Positions 54,587 to 63,891 are shown, counted from the stretch's first letter. The stretch is 64,000 nt of DNA from Clostridium caldaquaticum (GCF_023806125.1 NZ_JAMSKT010000013.1:1-64000); one strand, 5' to 3'. Notes: generated by a model from the letters alone, not told the origin. Numbers and translations: made by a program.

Positions 54587-55666
54587 CTATTTATTACTTT
54601 TTATTTCAGTCCATATATTGTCATATAATTTTATTGTTTCTCCTAGATCTTTAAGATGTTCACCCTTTTTTATAATTTCAGTATCAGGGTATATAACTTT
54701 ATTTTCAAGAGTTGTTTTTTCCATTAATTTATGAGCTTCAACATTTGGATTAGCATATGGGAAATTCTTTGATATCTCCGCACTTATTTCAGGTTCAAGC
54801 AGAAAATTTATAAATAACTCGGCATTTTTTGGGTGTTGAGCACCTTTTGGAACTACAAAATTATCCTGCCATAGATACAAACCTTCCTTAGGGAAGAAAA
54901 CTTTGATATCAGGGTTTTCCTGTTGGGCTAGTGCAGCCTCTGCTCCCCATACATATCCAACAGCAGCTTCACCGTTTATTAGTGAGGTCTTTGGACTATC
55001 GCTATCAAATATTTTTATATTATCTTTAAGCTTTAACAATTCTTTTTTGGCTTCTTCAAGTTTTGATGGATCTGTTTCATTAAAGGAATATCCTAATTTT
55101 TTTAATGCTATTCCTATAACGGCTCTTTGATCATCAAGAACTACAAGATTATTTTTAAATTTAGTGTCCCAAAGATCTGCATAGCTTATTATCTCCGTAT
55201 TGAATAGTTTTGTGTTAACTGCAACTACAACATTACCCCACATATAAGGCACAGTATATTTATTTTCTGGATCAAAGTCTAAGTTTTTAAATTCAGCACC
55301 TATATTTTTATAGTTAGGTATATTGCTCATGTTTATTTCTTGAATTAATTTTTGCTTTCTCATTGCATCTACCATATAATCAGTTGCAACAGCTATATCA
55401 AATTGTGCACCACCTGCCATTATTTTAGCCAGCATTTCTTCATTAGAAGAGTAGGTTGTGTAATTAACTTTTATTTTATACTTTTCCTCAAATTTTTTGA
55501 TAACTTCTTCAGGTAAGTACTCTGACCAGTTAAATACATTTATTTCTTTTCCATCCGTTTGGACGTCTGTATTTTCAGGTGCAGCTTGATTTTTTTTGCA
55601 GCCAGTTAAAACACTTCCTACTAAAAATATAGATAAAAATATGCTGGCAAGTTTTTTAATTTTCAA
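54587..55666 (-). CDS. potD: Spermidine/putrescine-binding lipoprotein PotD
   Basis: This lipoprotein of about 359 residues has its lipobox at LVGSVLTGC with Cys23. INVFNWSEYLPEEVIKKFEEK, AVATDYMVDAMRKQ and VPYMWGNVVVAVN are typical of PotD/PotF proteins. It captures polyamines for the PotABC importer. TTG 55666 lies nine bases from AAGGAG; the TTG at 55675 abuts that site. Last gene of the pot operon. Confidence 0.93.
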   Translation of the reverse strand: MKIKKLASIFLSIFLVGSVLTGCKKNQAAPENTDVQTDGKEINVFNWSEYLPEEVIKKFEEKYKIKVNYTTYSSNEEMLAKIMAGGAQFDIAVATDYMVDAMRKQKLIQEINMSNIPNYKNIGAEFKNLDFDPENKYTVPYMWGNVVVAVNTKLFNTEIISYADLWDTKFKNNLVVLDDQRAVIGIALKKLGYSFNETDPSKLEEAKKELLKLKDNIKIFDSDSPKTSLINGEAAVGYVWGAEAALAQQENPDIKVFFPKEGLYLWQDNFVVPKGAQHPKNAELFINFLLEPEISAEISKNFPYANPNVEAHKLMEKTTLENKVIYPDTEIIKKGEHLKDLGETIKLYDNIWTEIKSNK

Positions 55667-55694
55667 TAGTATCAACTCCTTAAAATGTAAATAT

Positions 55695-56492
55695 TTATTT
55701 TTTTTGATTTTTGCTAAACTTTAAACGCATTTTTTCAGATATAACAGCTATAGTTATAGTAAAAATAAGCATAATTGTGGATAAAGCGTTTATTTCCGGA
55801 GTTACACCAAATTTAACCATAGAGAAAATCTTAAGAGGTAAAGTTGTAAAGCCAGGTCCAGAAACAAAGAAGCTTATAATTACATCATCCATAGATAGGG
55901 TAAATGCTAAGAGTGCTCCTGCTATAATACCAGGGGCTATTATGGGCAAAGTAATTTTGTAGAATGTCTGAAATGGACCAGCACCAAGATCCATAGCTGC
56001 TTCCTCAAGTGAGGGATCAAATCCGTTAAGTCTAGATCTAACTACAATAACAACGTATGATACACTAAAAGTTGCGTGAGCTAATATTAGTGTAAGAGAA
56101 CCTGCAGGAATGTTTGCTTGTGAAAAAAACATAAGCAGTGAAATTCCCATTACAATTTCTGGTATTATAATTGGAACATATAACAATCCATCAAGTACTG
56201 TTTTACCTTTAAATTTATATTTATACATACCTACTGCTGCTAAAGTTCCGATTATTGTAGCAATTAAAGTGCTTACTGCAGCTACAAGCAAGCTATTTGT
56301 CATGGTACTTATTATGTTTCTATCCTTAAAAAGACCAAGGTACCATTTGAAAGTAAATCCTTGCCATATGGCATTTACTTTTGAATTATTAAAGGAAAAC
56401 ACAATCAACGTAGCTATAGGCAAGTATATAATAATAAAAATTAAAAATGTATATATAGATAATAATTTATGGCCTGAGCGTCTCTTTTTCAC
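55695..56492 (-). CDS. potC: Spermidine/putrescine ABC permease PotC
   Basis: This 265-residue permease has six helices and the EAA loop EEAAMDLGAGPFQTFYKITLPIIAPGI. It forms the heterodimeric channel with PotB. GTG 56492 starts within the end of potB, whose last codons contain the GGAGGTG ribosome site. It belongs to the MalG-type half of the permease pair. Confidence 0.93.
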   Translation of the reverse strand: MKKRRSGHKLLSIYTFLIFIIIYLPIATLIVFSFNNSKVNAIWQGFTFKWYLGLFKDRNIISTMTNSLLVAAVSTLIATIIGTLAAVGMYKYKFKGKTVLDGLLYVPIIIPEIVMGISLLMFFSQANIPAGSLTLILAHATFSVSYVVIVVRSRLNGFDPSLEEAAMDLGAGPFQTFYKITLPIIAPGIIAGALLAFTLSMDDVIISFFVSGPGFTTLPLKIFSMVKFGVTPEINALSTIMLIFTITIAVISEKMRLKFSKNQKK

Positions 56493-57344
56493 CTATAGCA
56501 CCTCCGTTTTATTATTTGTACCAGCAATTTTAAGATATACCCCTATTAAAACAAAGGTAAGTCCAATTATAACAATAGAAGCTGCTGAACCCAAAGGCCA
56601 ATCCCTAGCAGTTAAGAATTGATTTTTAATAAAGTTACTTATTAGCATAATTTTACTTCCGCCCATTAAGTCTGGTATAAAGAACAAACCAAGGGTAGGG
56701 ATAAATACCAATATACATCCAGCAACTATTCCAGGCATAGTAAGAGGAACTGTAATTTTAAAGAAAGTTACAAAAGGTCGTGCACCTAAATCATTTGCTG
56801 CTTCAATATAGCTTTTATCAAGACTATCTATTGAAGCATATAAAGGCAGAACCATAAATGGAAATAGTGTATATACAAGTCCTAATAATACAGCTCCATT
56901 AGTATAAAGCAACTGAAGAGGATCTGCTATTATTCCCAGTTTAAGTAAATAAGAGTTAATTACTCCGTTGGTTCTTAAAAGAGTAATCCAAGAGTAAGTT
57001 CTAATAAGTGAGTTCGTCCAAAAAGGAACAATAATTAGCATTAATAATATACCGCTTAATTTCTTAGGAGCTTTTGCAATATAGTAGGCAAATGGATATC
57101 CTAAAATGAGGCAGATAATTGTAGTAAAAAGAGAAATCCATAAAGAATACATAAGCATCTTCATATAAAGAGGATTGAATATGCTTATATAGTTTTTAAG
57201 GGTAAATTTAAATTCAACTTGTCCATATGTACCGCGACTTAAAAAACCCATAGCTATAACAATTAACAGAGGGACAGCTACAAGTATCGTTAGCCAAAGA
57301 ACTATAGGCGATAATGTCCAGAGTGGACCTTTGTTTTTTTTCAT
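56493..57344 (-). CDS. potB: Spermidine/putrescine ABC permease PotB
   Basis: This 283-residue permease has about six helices and the EAA loop EAANDLGARPFVTFFKITVPLTMPGI that contacts PotA. It pairs with PotC. Its start overlaps the potA stop by one base, so the two are translationally coupled. Confidence 0.93.
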   Translation of the reverse strand: MKKNKGPLWTLSPIVLWLTILVAVPLLIVIAMGFLSRGTYGQVEFKFTLKNYISIFNPLYMKMLMYSLWISLFTTIICLILGYPFAYYIAKAPKKLSGILLMLIIVPFWTNSLIRTYSWITLLRTNGVINSYLLKLGIIADPLQLLYTNGAVLLGLVYTLFPFMVLPLYASIDSLDKSYIEAANDLGARPFVTFFKITVPLTMPGIVAGCILVFIPTLGLFFIPDLMGGSKIMLISNFIKNQFLTARDWPLGSAASIVIIGLTFVLIGVYLKIAGTNNKTEVL

Positions 57345-58420
57345 TATAATATCACCACCCCATCTTCGTATTTCCAGCTGACATATACATCACTGTTTTT
57401 ATTGTTTAAAGCTAATGATGTATCCATTGTTTCATTAATTATTACTTCTTTTCCATTAAAAAGAGTTACGATTGTTTTATTAACAGATCCAACATAAATT
57501 CTTTCCTTTATTTTCCCAGTGAGTATATTCTTATCATTTACAGTTGAATAGGATAACTTCATTTTTTCTGGTCGTATTGCTATAGAAATTTTTGAACCTC
57601 TACTTAAAGATTCTGTTTTAAGTGAGGGATCTTTAACAAATATTTTATTATTAGTTTCCAGAATTAAAGTAGCCTGATCAGCTGAGATATGGTCAACAGT
57701 AGCTTCAAATAGATTTGTTTCACCAATAAAACTAGCCACAAATTTTGTTTTAGGCCTTTCGTATATTTCATTTGGGACACCTATTTGTTCTATTTTACCT
57801 TTATTCATAACTGCAATTCTATCGGAAAGAATTAAGGCTTCTTCTTGATCATGGGTAACATATATAAAGGTTATACCTAATTTTTGTTGTAAGTGTTTTA
57901 GTTCAATCTGCATTTCTTTTCTTAATTTAAGATCTAATGCACCTAGAGGTTCATCTAAAAGAAGCACCTTAGGATTATTTACAATAGCTCTAGCTATTGC
58001 TACTCTTTGCTTCTGACCTCCGCTTATTTCATTGGGCATTCTGTATTCATAGCCCTCTAAACGTACTAATCTTAAAGCATCTTTAACCTTTTTTTTGATA
58101 TCATCTTTTGATAGCTTTTTTATTTTAAGACCGAAAGCAATATTTTCAAAAATATTCATATGAGGAAAAAGAGCGTAGTTTTGAAATACAGTATTCACAT
58201 CTCTTTCGTAAGGATGGTTATGAGATACATCTTCACCATTTAGAAGAATGTTTCCGCTTGTAGGTTCTTCGAAACCCGCTATCATTCTTAAAGTAGTGGT
58301 TTTTCCACAACCGCTTGGCCCAAGAAGAGTTAAAAATTCACCTTGATTTGCTTCAAAACTTATATTATCCACAGCAGTATGATCTGAAAATTTCTTTATT
58401 ACGTTTATAAGTGTAACCAT
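57344..58420 (-). CDS. potA: Spermidine/putrescine ABC transporter ATPase PotA
   Basis: This 358-residue ATPase has Walker [11 protein letters not shown]-loop [10 protein letters not shown], signature [19 protein letters not shown], Walker [13 protein letters not shown] and the switch histidine ([10 protein letters not shown]). A C-terminal TOBE regulatory domain (about 235-358) completes it. It is the first gene of potABCD. The 172-base spacer upstream to the LysM hydrolase holds only that gene's terminator and AT-rich DNA. No regulator gene is adjacent. Confidence 0.95.
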   Translation of the reverse strand: MVTLINVIKKFSDHTAVDNISFEANQGEFLTLLGPSGCGKTTTLRMIAGFEEPTSGNILLNGEDVSHNHPYERDVNTVFQNYALFPHMNIFENIAFGLKIKKLSKDDIKKKVKDALRLVRLEGYEYRMPNEISGGQKQRVAIARAIVNNPKVLLLDEPLGALDLKLRKEMQIELKHLQQKLGITFIYVTHDQEEALILSDRIAVMNKGKIEQIGVPNEIYERPKTKFVASFIGETNLFEATVDHISADQATLILETNNKIFVKDPSLKTESLSRGSKISIAIRPEKMKLSYSTVNDKNILTGKIKERIYVGSVNKTIVTLFNGKEVIINETMDTSLALNNKNSDVYVSWKYEDGVVIL

Positions 58421-58553
58421 CCTTTACTTCATCCCCTTTTAAAACACTTTTATGTTATATTTACAAACTGATATAATTATAAAGCTATATTTTAAAAAAT
58501 TCAATATTCTAATTTTATTTGATTAATTTAAGAAAGTGTCATTATATGCAAAT

Positions 58554-58589
58554 AAAAGTGTACAGCCTATTAGAAGGTTGTACACTTTT
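58554..58589 (-). terminator. Terminator of the LysM hydrolase gene
   Basis: AAAAGTGTACA (58554-58564) pairs with TGTACACTTTT (58579-58589); the gene ends three bases away on the minus strand. Confidence 0.85.
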
Positions 58590-58592
58590 GGT

Positions 58593-59372
58593 TTAGTAAG
58601 AAAATATCATATTATCAACTCTTAGAGCTACGGGCTTTGACCAAAGCCATGTATTTTTTGTACTGTCATCGAAATAAAATTCTGCCCCATTGGTTGGGTC
58701 TATACCTATTAAAGCATCTAAAGCAGCTTGTCTAGCTGTATCTGAGGCAGGTTTGTTTATCCAACCGTTTAATACAGGGGTGAACTGATAATAGCCATTT
58801 ACCCTTTGGTAAATTACATCTTTGATAGTATTTGGCCAAGCTGAACTTTGAACTCTATTTATAACTACTGCACCTACTGCCACTTGAGTTTTATAGGATT
58901 GTCCTTGAGCTTCAGCATGAATTAGTCTTGCTAAAAGATCTAAATCAGCTTTAGTATAGGGTATAACACCTTTAGATGTCTGTGATGTTAAAGTAGCTGC
59001 ATTAGTTGTAGTGTTTACACCAGGTATTAAAAGGGTTTGTCCAACATATATATAATCTTTCCAGTAATTATTTGCCTTTCTTAATGAATATAAAGAAATT
59101 CCATATCTCTTTGCAATTAAATAAAGAGTATCTCCACTTTTTACTGTATATTTTATAGCAGGAACATTTAATACTTGTCCAGATTTAATTATATCTCCAG
59201 ATAAATTATTATCTGCTTTAATTGAATTAACAGTAGTATTAAAGGTCTTGCTTATAGTAAAAAGTGAATCTCCTGAAACTACTGTATAGCTTGCTGCCTT
59301 TGCAGAATGAGCTGTAAACAGTGTTAATGAAAGGGTAAATAGTAATACCTTAAGTTTTTTTGAAGTAATCAT
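58593..59372 (-). CDS. LysM-containing cell wall hydrolase, SleB (hydrolase_2) type
   Basis: This 259-residue exported protein has a signal peptide ending at HSAKA, two LysM modules (about 27-71 and 73-117, each YTVxSGDxLxxIxKxF/Y) and a SleB-type domain from about 135 with the catalytic glutamate in LIHAEAQGQ. SleB enzymes are lytic transglycosylases acting on spore cortex or vegetative wall. The gene is preceded by a c-di-AMP riboswitch, suggesting vegetative osmotic or wall-stress control rather than a forespore-only role. The ATG has AGGAGG upstream. Confidence 0.92.
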   Translation of the reverse strand: MITSKKLKVLLFTLSLTLFTAHSAKAASYTVVSGDSLFTISKTFNTTVNSIKADNNLSGDIIKSGQVLNVPAIKYTVKSGDTLYLIAKRYGISLYSLRKANNYWKDYIYVGQTLLIPGVNTTTNAATLTSQTSKGVIPYTKADLDLLARLIHAEAQGQSYKTQVAVGAVVINRVQSSAWPNTIKDVIYQRVNGYYQFTPVLNGWINKPASDTARQAALDALIGIDPTNGAEFYFDDSTKNTWLWSKPVALRVDNMIFSY

Positions 59373-59389
59373 ATTATTATCCTCCTTTT

Positions 59390-59492
59390 GCCTCCGAGGT
59401 TAGTTGACGGGTTTGGGTAAGAGGTACCCTACTCATTTAGAGATTCACCCCAGTAGATATCCCCCGTACTCCATATGGAGATTCGGCTTTTT
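59390..59492 (-). promoter_or_regulatory. c-di-AMP riboswitch (ydaO/yuaA motif)
   Basis: On the minus strand the leader contains the invariant blocks of the ydaO aptamer in order: GCCGAATC, ACGGGGGATA, GGGGTGAATC, GAGTAGGGTACC and then ACCCGTCAACTAACCTCG followed by AGGC. It ends less than 20 bases from the start codon. Such riboswitches turn cell-wall hydrolase and osmolyte genes off when c-di-AMP is high; here the hydrolase is the only gene downstream. Control may act on the adjacent ribosome site, as I see no separate terminator. Confidence 0.88.
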
Positions 59493-59642
59493 TATGCTGT
59501 TATTTTAACAAAGGAAGTACTATATATCCATACAAAATATATGACATTTAAGGCATACAATGGTATAAGTTTGTTAATTTATGTATATCAATAAATTTAT
59601 TACAAATAATAATAAAGACAATTTTGATTAGGAGGATAAATT

Positions 59643-59873
59643 ATGGAAAATAAATCTAAGATTATTAAAGTTAAAAAGAATCCAGATGGGGATATAACTG
59701 ATGTAATGCTTGATAATGGTAATGTTTATTCTATAAACGAAGCTATTATGATGGCTAAAGACGATTTAATACAAGGTGTAAATGTTGGAAAATCAAGAAA
59801 TGGAAGAGAATATTTAAGGAGCAATCCTAATGATAAAGAAGGCGATAATTTAGATAATATGCCTGAATTTTAG
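59643..59873 (+). CDS. DUF3892 family small protein
   Basis: This 76-residue acidic soluble protein has the DUF3892 pattern: KIIKVKKNPDGDITDVMLDNG, then INEAIMMAKDDLIQGVNVGKSRNGREYLRS and the terminal NLDNMPEF. The ATG follows TTAGGAGG. The family is common in clostridia and its function is unknown. It is monocistronic and converges with the LTA synthase-like gene. Confidence 0.85.
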   Translation: MENKSKIIKVKKNPDGDITDVMLDNGNVYSINEAIMMAKDDLIQGVNVGKSRNGREYLRSNPNDKEGDNLDNMPEF

Positions 59874-59953
59874 GGGATGAGAGATAGCTTCAGTGAGCAA
59901 AAGTTGCTGGCATGAGCTTAACTCAAATACTGAAAGTATTATTAAAAACATAT

Positions 59954-59989
59954 AAAAGAAGCCTAATACATAAAACTTAGGCTTCTTTT
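59954..59989. terminator. Bidirectional terminator
   Basis: A perfect 13-bp stem (59954-59966 with 59977-59989) with A/T flanks lies between the DUF3892 gene and the LTA synthase-like gene. Confidence 0.88.
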
Positions 59990-59992
59990 CAA

Positions 59993-61861
59993 CTATTTAT
60001 AATTTTTATAGTAGTTACTTTTTATTATCTTATCCGCTATTTCTAGTCCTTTTATAGCCTGTTGTTCTTCTTCATCACTAGACTTTTCACCTATATATGA
60101 CCCATTCGTTAGAACAGCAAAATTTTTCTTTGTATTTAAGAGATTTCTACCTATTGCAGTATATTCATAATCTGTCTTATCTATTCCAAATAAATATGCT
60201 AGGGTAGGAAGCAAATCCACCTGACCACCAATAGTAGTAATTTCTTCTCCTGTTAAATCTTTATTGTATATAATAAGAGGTACTCTCCAGTTATTTCCTT
60301 GCCACCAATCTTCTTGAGGTTTTATTTTAGCAACTTCATCTTCATGATACTTGTGTATCCCTGTATGATCACCATAAACTACTATTACAGAGTTATTAAG
60401 AATGCCGTCTTTTTCTAATCTATTAATCAGTAAACCGATATGCTTGTCTGTATAATGAACGCTTTGCAAATATCCACCCATTTTTGTTTTATCTAAACTT
60501 TCATTTAAATTAAGTTCTCTGAACTTTTCAGGTAAATCAAAGGGGCCGTGGCTTGTTAATGTAACCATGAAGGTATAAAAAGGCTGCTTTTGTCTTTTTA
60601 TAATAGGAAATACTTGACGCAAATATGAACCGTCGCTAAGACCAAGGCCAATAGTTTCATCAATTTCAAATCCAGAGGAATCTATAGTATTTTGAAAGCC
60701 TATAGATTTAAGTGCAGGCATCCAATTCCAATAGGAACCTTTTTCAGGATGAATAGCAGTAGTACTATATCCTAATTTCTCCAGAAGTTTTGGCAGTGAA
60801 TTATAGGTGTTGTCAGGATATCTAAAAAAAGTACTCCCCCTTCTAACAGGATACACTGAAGTATTTGTAAGCAGGTCTGAGTCGGAGCTTGTACCATTAT
60901 TAACTTGTTCATAATAATTAGTAAAATATAGACTGTTTTTTAAAAGTTTGTTTAGATTTGGTGTAATTTCTTGTCCGTTAATTTTTTGACCTATAACAAA
61001 TCTTTCAAGGGATTCAACTTGAATAATAATTAGATTTTTACCTTTTAACAAGCCTTTATATTTATTATCTGGAAGTTTTTCGTTTTTGGCTTTAAACCAA
61101 GCATTTATTTCTTTTATGTCCTGTTCTGTTAAATTATAAGCTTTATTATCTAACCAATAATTATAGCTGTCATAAATATGATAGCCTATAGGAGAAAGAT
61201 TAGCCATAGTTTGAGCAGGTTTCCAATAGGTTCTAAATAACATAGTTTTTTTGCCGTTATTTAGTATATCTATTCTGTAGTGAGAAAACCAAATGTACCC
61301 TATGGATAATACTAGTATACTAAAAAAAAGAGAAGGAACTTTACCCTGATTTTTATATAAATGTTTTTGTTTTATGGCAAGAGGGATAAGTACAAATATA
61401 TCTAGAACAAAGAATATATCTATTACTCTCATCATTGCTATAATATCGCTAGAAAGATTGTCCAAGTTTGTAGTCTGATTTAAAACATGAATGGTCATAA
61501 AGCTGGCAAAGCCTCTATAATACCATAAATCTGCTATAATAATCATACTAATTAGAGTGTTAATTACTATAAGATACCATAAGCGGCCTCTGTTTTTAAA
61601 TAAAAAGGAAAAAGATAAAAATATATTTATAAAACATATGTATACTAATAGATGTGGGTCACCGTAGAAAGCCCAACCAAAATTTATCTTTGTAGCCTTT
61701 TCGCTGTTTATAAGCAGAGTAAAAATAATTGATTTTAAAAATAAACTTATTAGGGTAACATGAAGCATCCTATCTTTTGAAAGGTAATATAAATTTTGTT
61801 TAATACTGCTTTTAAAGTTACATTTTAATCGATAGTCTATAAGATTTCTTGTATTAAGCAA
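59993..61861 (-). CDS. LTA synthase-family membrane sulfatase-fold protein
   Basis: This 622-residue protein has about five N-terminal membrane helices and an extracellular sulfatase-fold domain from about residue 270. LIIIQVESLERFVIG provides the metal-binding Glu; the catalytic threonine is in NNGTSSDSD; VVYGDHTGIHKY supplies metal ligands. These match LtaS-type glycerol- or phosphoalkyl transferases, which polymerise glycerol-phosphate on a glycolipid anchor. The TTG start follows AAAGGAG. Other family members modify other surface polymers, so the exact product is uncertain. Confidence 0.88.
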   Translation of the reverse strand: MLNTRNLIDYRLKCNFKSSIKQNLYYLSKDRMLHVTLISLFLKSIIFTLLINSEKATKINFGWAFYGDPHLLVYICFINIFLSFSFLFKNRGRLWYLIVINTLISMIIIADLWYYRGFASFMTIHVLNQTTNLDNLSSDIIAMMRVIDIFFVLDIFVLIPLAIKQKHLYKNQGKVPSLFFSILVLSIGYIWFSHYRIDILNNGKKTMLFRTYWKPAQTMANLSPIGYHIYDSYNYWLDNKAYNLTEQDIKEINAWFKAKNEKLPDNKYKGLLKGKNLIIIQVESLERFVIGQKINGQEITPNLNKLLKNSLYFTNYYEQVNNGTSSDSDLLTNTSVYPVRRGSTFFRYPDNTYNSLPKLLEKLGYSTTAIHPEKGSYWNWMPALKSIGFQNTIDSSGFEIDETIGLGLSDGSYLRQVFPIIKRQKQPFYTFMVTLTSHGPFDLPEKFRELNLNESLDKTKMGGYLQSVHYTDKHIGLLINRLEKDGILNNSVIVVYGDHTGIHKYHEDEVAKIKPQEDWWQGNNWRVPLIIYNKDLTGEEITTIGGQVDLLPTLAYLFGIDKTDYEYTAIGRNLLNTKKNFAVLTNGSYIGEKSSDEEEQQAIKGLEIADKIIKSNYYKNYK

Positions 61862-61991
61862 GATTTCAACTCCTTTTAAGGTATAATATATAATCTAAAT
61901 TATACCTTATACTGTTATATTCCACAATACGAGGAATTTAGTATTTTTGTGTTAATCAATATATAAAAAATTTTACTAAAAGCAGATTTAT

Positions 61992-62025
61992 CGAATATTT
62001 TTAGTAAAATTTTTAAAAATATTCG
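61992..62025 (+). promoter_or_regulatory. Palindrome resembling a PurR operator pair
   Basis: CGAATATTTTTA (61992-62003) and TAAAAATATTCG (62014-62025) are exact inverted copies, ending nine bases before a -35 element. The spacing of inverted CGAA half-sites is like that of Bacillus PurR sites, but the flanking bases differ from CCGAAC. The first arm can also pair with AAAAATTTTACTAAAA further upstream (about 61966-61981), so a structural role is possible. Confidence 0.35.
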
Positions 62026-62034
62026 TATTTTCTA

Positions 62035-62063
62035 TTTACAGTTGTTAAAAGCTGTGATAACAT
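62035..62063 (+). promoter_or_regulatory. Sigma-A promoter of the purine permease
   Basis: TTTACA (62035-62040), exactly 17 bases, TAACAT (62058-62063), placed about 20 bases before the riboswitch aptamer. Confidence 0.55.
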
Positions 62064-62084
62064 TGATATGTAAATTAAATATTA

Positions 62085-62152
62085 ACTCATATAATCTTGA
62101 TAATTTGGTTCGGGAGTTTCTACAAAGCAGCCATAACTGCTTAGCTATGAGT
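62085..62152 (+). promoter_or_regulatory. Purine riboswitch aptamer, guanine-type specificity base, variant J3/1
   Basis: The P1 arms ACTCATA (62085-62091) and TATGAGT (62146-62152) enclose the conserved TATAATCTTGATAAT...GG..., GGGAGTTTCTAC and a P3 stem AAGCAG/CTGCTT. The specificity position before TATGAG is C, as in guanine riboswitches. The junction reads TTAGCTATGAG where TTGACTATGAG is usual, so a normally conserved A is replaced by G or one base is inserted. It governs the NCS2 permease; a terminator follows about 70 bases later. Confidence 0.88.
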
Positions 62153-62224
62153 GAAGGGTTTGCCAATGATTTTTTTAAGTAATTTGATAAGCACAAAAAT
62201 AATGTGTCCTTTGAAAATTAGGTA

Positions 62225-62275
62225 AACGCATGAATTCACTTTAATAATTGTATAATTCATGCGTTGTTTGTTTTG
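62225..62275 (+). terminator. Riboswitch expression-platform terminator
   Basis: AACGCATGAATT (62225-62236) pairs with AATTCATGCGTT (62254-62265), followed by GTTTGTTTT. It lies between the purine aptamer and the permease gene and is the likely off-state structure. The remaining spacer to 62426 holds only the permease ribosome site. Confidence 0.8.
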
Positions 62276-62426
62276 CATGAATTTTAAGGACATCTATAGG
62301 GAAAAATAAATCTATTTAATAAAGGTTCTGTGCTTTTAAATTGAAAGGAGGATAGGAAGTTATTAAATATTAATGCTGTCATAATAATTTTTTTAAAATA
62401 ATTAATTTTAGGAGGAAGCTTAAATA

Positions 62427-63845
62427 ATGAACGATTTCTTTAAGTTAAAAGAAAATAATACTAATATAAAAACTGAAATTATTGCTGGTATTACAACTTT
62501 TATAACTATGGCGTACATAATTTTTGTAAATCCAAGTCTTTTAGGCCAAGCAGGAATGAATGTGAAAGGATTAATGTTTGGTGATGTTGCAAAGGCTGGA
62601 ATAACGGTAGCAAATGATCCAATTTTAGGTGCTGTGTTTGTAGCAACAGTTTTATCTGCAATTATAGGTACACTTATTATGGGTCTTGTAGCAAATGTAC
62701 CTTTTGCTCAGGCAGCTGGTATGGGAATGAATGCGTTTTTTACTTTTTATGTAGTAGGAACTGCTGGTTATTCTTGGAGGGCAGCTCTTGCTGCAGTATT
62801 TATTTGCGGTCTTATAAATATATTTATAACTGTTACAAAGATAAGAATTGCTATTGTTGATGCTATTCCTGAATCACTTAAAAATGCTATTGGAGGCGGT
62901 ATTGGATTATTTATAGCTTTAATTGGCTTTAAAGAAGCTGGTATAGTTGTTGCTGATTCAGCTACATTAGTAAAATTTGGAGATGTAAGAAATCCTGGAA
63001 CACTTCTTGCTTTATTTGGACTTGTTGTAACTGTAGCTCTTATGGTAAAGAATGTTAAAGGTTCAATACTTATTGGTATTATAGCTACTACTGTTGTGGG
63101 TGTAATTGCTCAAGCAGGCTTTGGAGCTAAACTAGGAATATTTATTCCTGAATCCTTTAAAGTATTTTCAATGCCTCCAAGTTTAAGTCCTACTTTCTTA
63201 AAGTTAGATTTTTCTGAATTATTTTCAGCTAAGACAGGTTTTTTGACAGCTGTAACAATTATTGTTTCTTTTAGCTTAGTTGATACCTTTGATACAATAG
63301 GTACTTTTATAGGTACTGGAGCTAAAACAGGGATGTTTGATGAAAAGAATGATGTTCCTAAGAGAGGGATGTTTCCAAGAAAGATAGACAAAGCATTATT
63401 TGCAGATGCTACAGCTACTTCAATAGGAGCACTGCTTGGAACAAGCAACGTAACTACCTATGTTGAAAGTGCTGCTGGTATAAGTGAAGGCGGAAGAACA
63501 GGTCTAACTTCGGTTGTAACTGCAGTTTGTTTCTTCTTATCATTATTTATTGCTCCTATAGTTGGTATAGTACCAGCTCAAGCTACTGCCCCAGCACTTA
63601 TAATAGTAGGAGTACTTATGATAAGCTCAATTATGAGAATTGATTTTGAAAATTTTGAAGAAGCTCTTCCAGCTTTCTTAACACTTGTTATGATGCCATT
63701 TACCTATAGTATAGCAAACGGTATAGCAGCTGGCTTTATATTCTATACAATTGTTAAATTGGTAAAAGGAAAAGCTAAAGATGTTCATCCAATAATGTAT
63801 ATATTTGCAGTATTATTTATATTTAAGTTTATATTTAATGTATAA
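62427..63845 (+). CDS. NCS2 family guanine/hypoxanthine permease (AzgA/PbuG type)
   Basis: This is a 472-residue membrane protein with about 12-14 helices. It opens with the AzgA-type KTEIIAGITTFITMAYIIFVNP segment, then NVPFAQAAGMGMNAFFTFYVV, VDTFDTIGTFIG with its conserved Asp, and TSNVTTYVESAAGISEGGRTG near the substrate site. These are proton-driven uptake systems for purine bases. Control by an upstream guanine-type riboswitch and perhaps a PurR-like operator supports guanine/hypoxanthine as substrate. The ATG is behind AGGAGG. Confidence 0.93.
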   Translation: MNDFFKLKENNTNIKTEIIAGITTFITMAYIIFVNPSLLGQAGMNVKGLMFGDVAKAGITVANDPILGAVFVATVLSAIIGTLIMGLVANVPFAQAAGMGMNAFFTFYVVGTAGYSWRAALAAVFICGLINIFITVTKIRIAIVDAIPESLKNAIGGGIGLFIALIGFKEAGIVVADSATLVKFGDVRNPGTLLALFGLVVTVALMVKNVKGSILIGIIATTVVGVIAQAGFGAKLGIFIPESFKVFSMPPSLSPTFLKLDFSELFSAKTGFLTAVTIIVSFSLVDTFDTIGTFIGTGAKTGMFDEKNDVPKRGMFPRKIDKALFADATATSIGALLGTSNVTTYVESAAGISEGGRTGLTSVVTAVCFFLSLFIAPIVGIVPAQATAPALIIVGVLMISSIMRIDFENFEEALPAFLTLVMMPFTYSIANGIAAGFIFYTIVKLVKGKAKDVHPIMYIFAVLFIFKFIFNV

Positions 63846-63891
63846 GATAAAAAATTCGATTGGCACTAAAGTCAATCGAATTTTTTATCTT
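63844..63891. terminator. Bidirectional terminator
   Basis: A perfect 19-bp stem (63844-63862 with 63873-63891) lies between the permease gene and the convergent gene at the window end; it begins in the permease stop codon. Confidence 0.92.
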
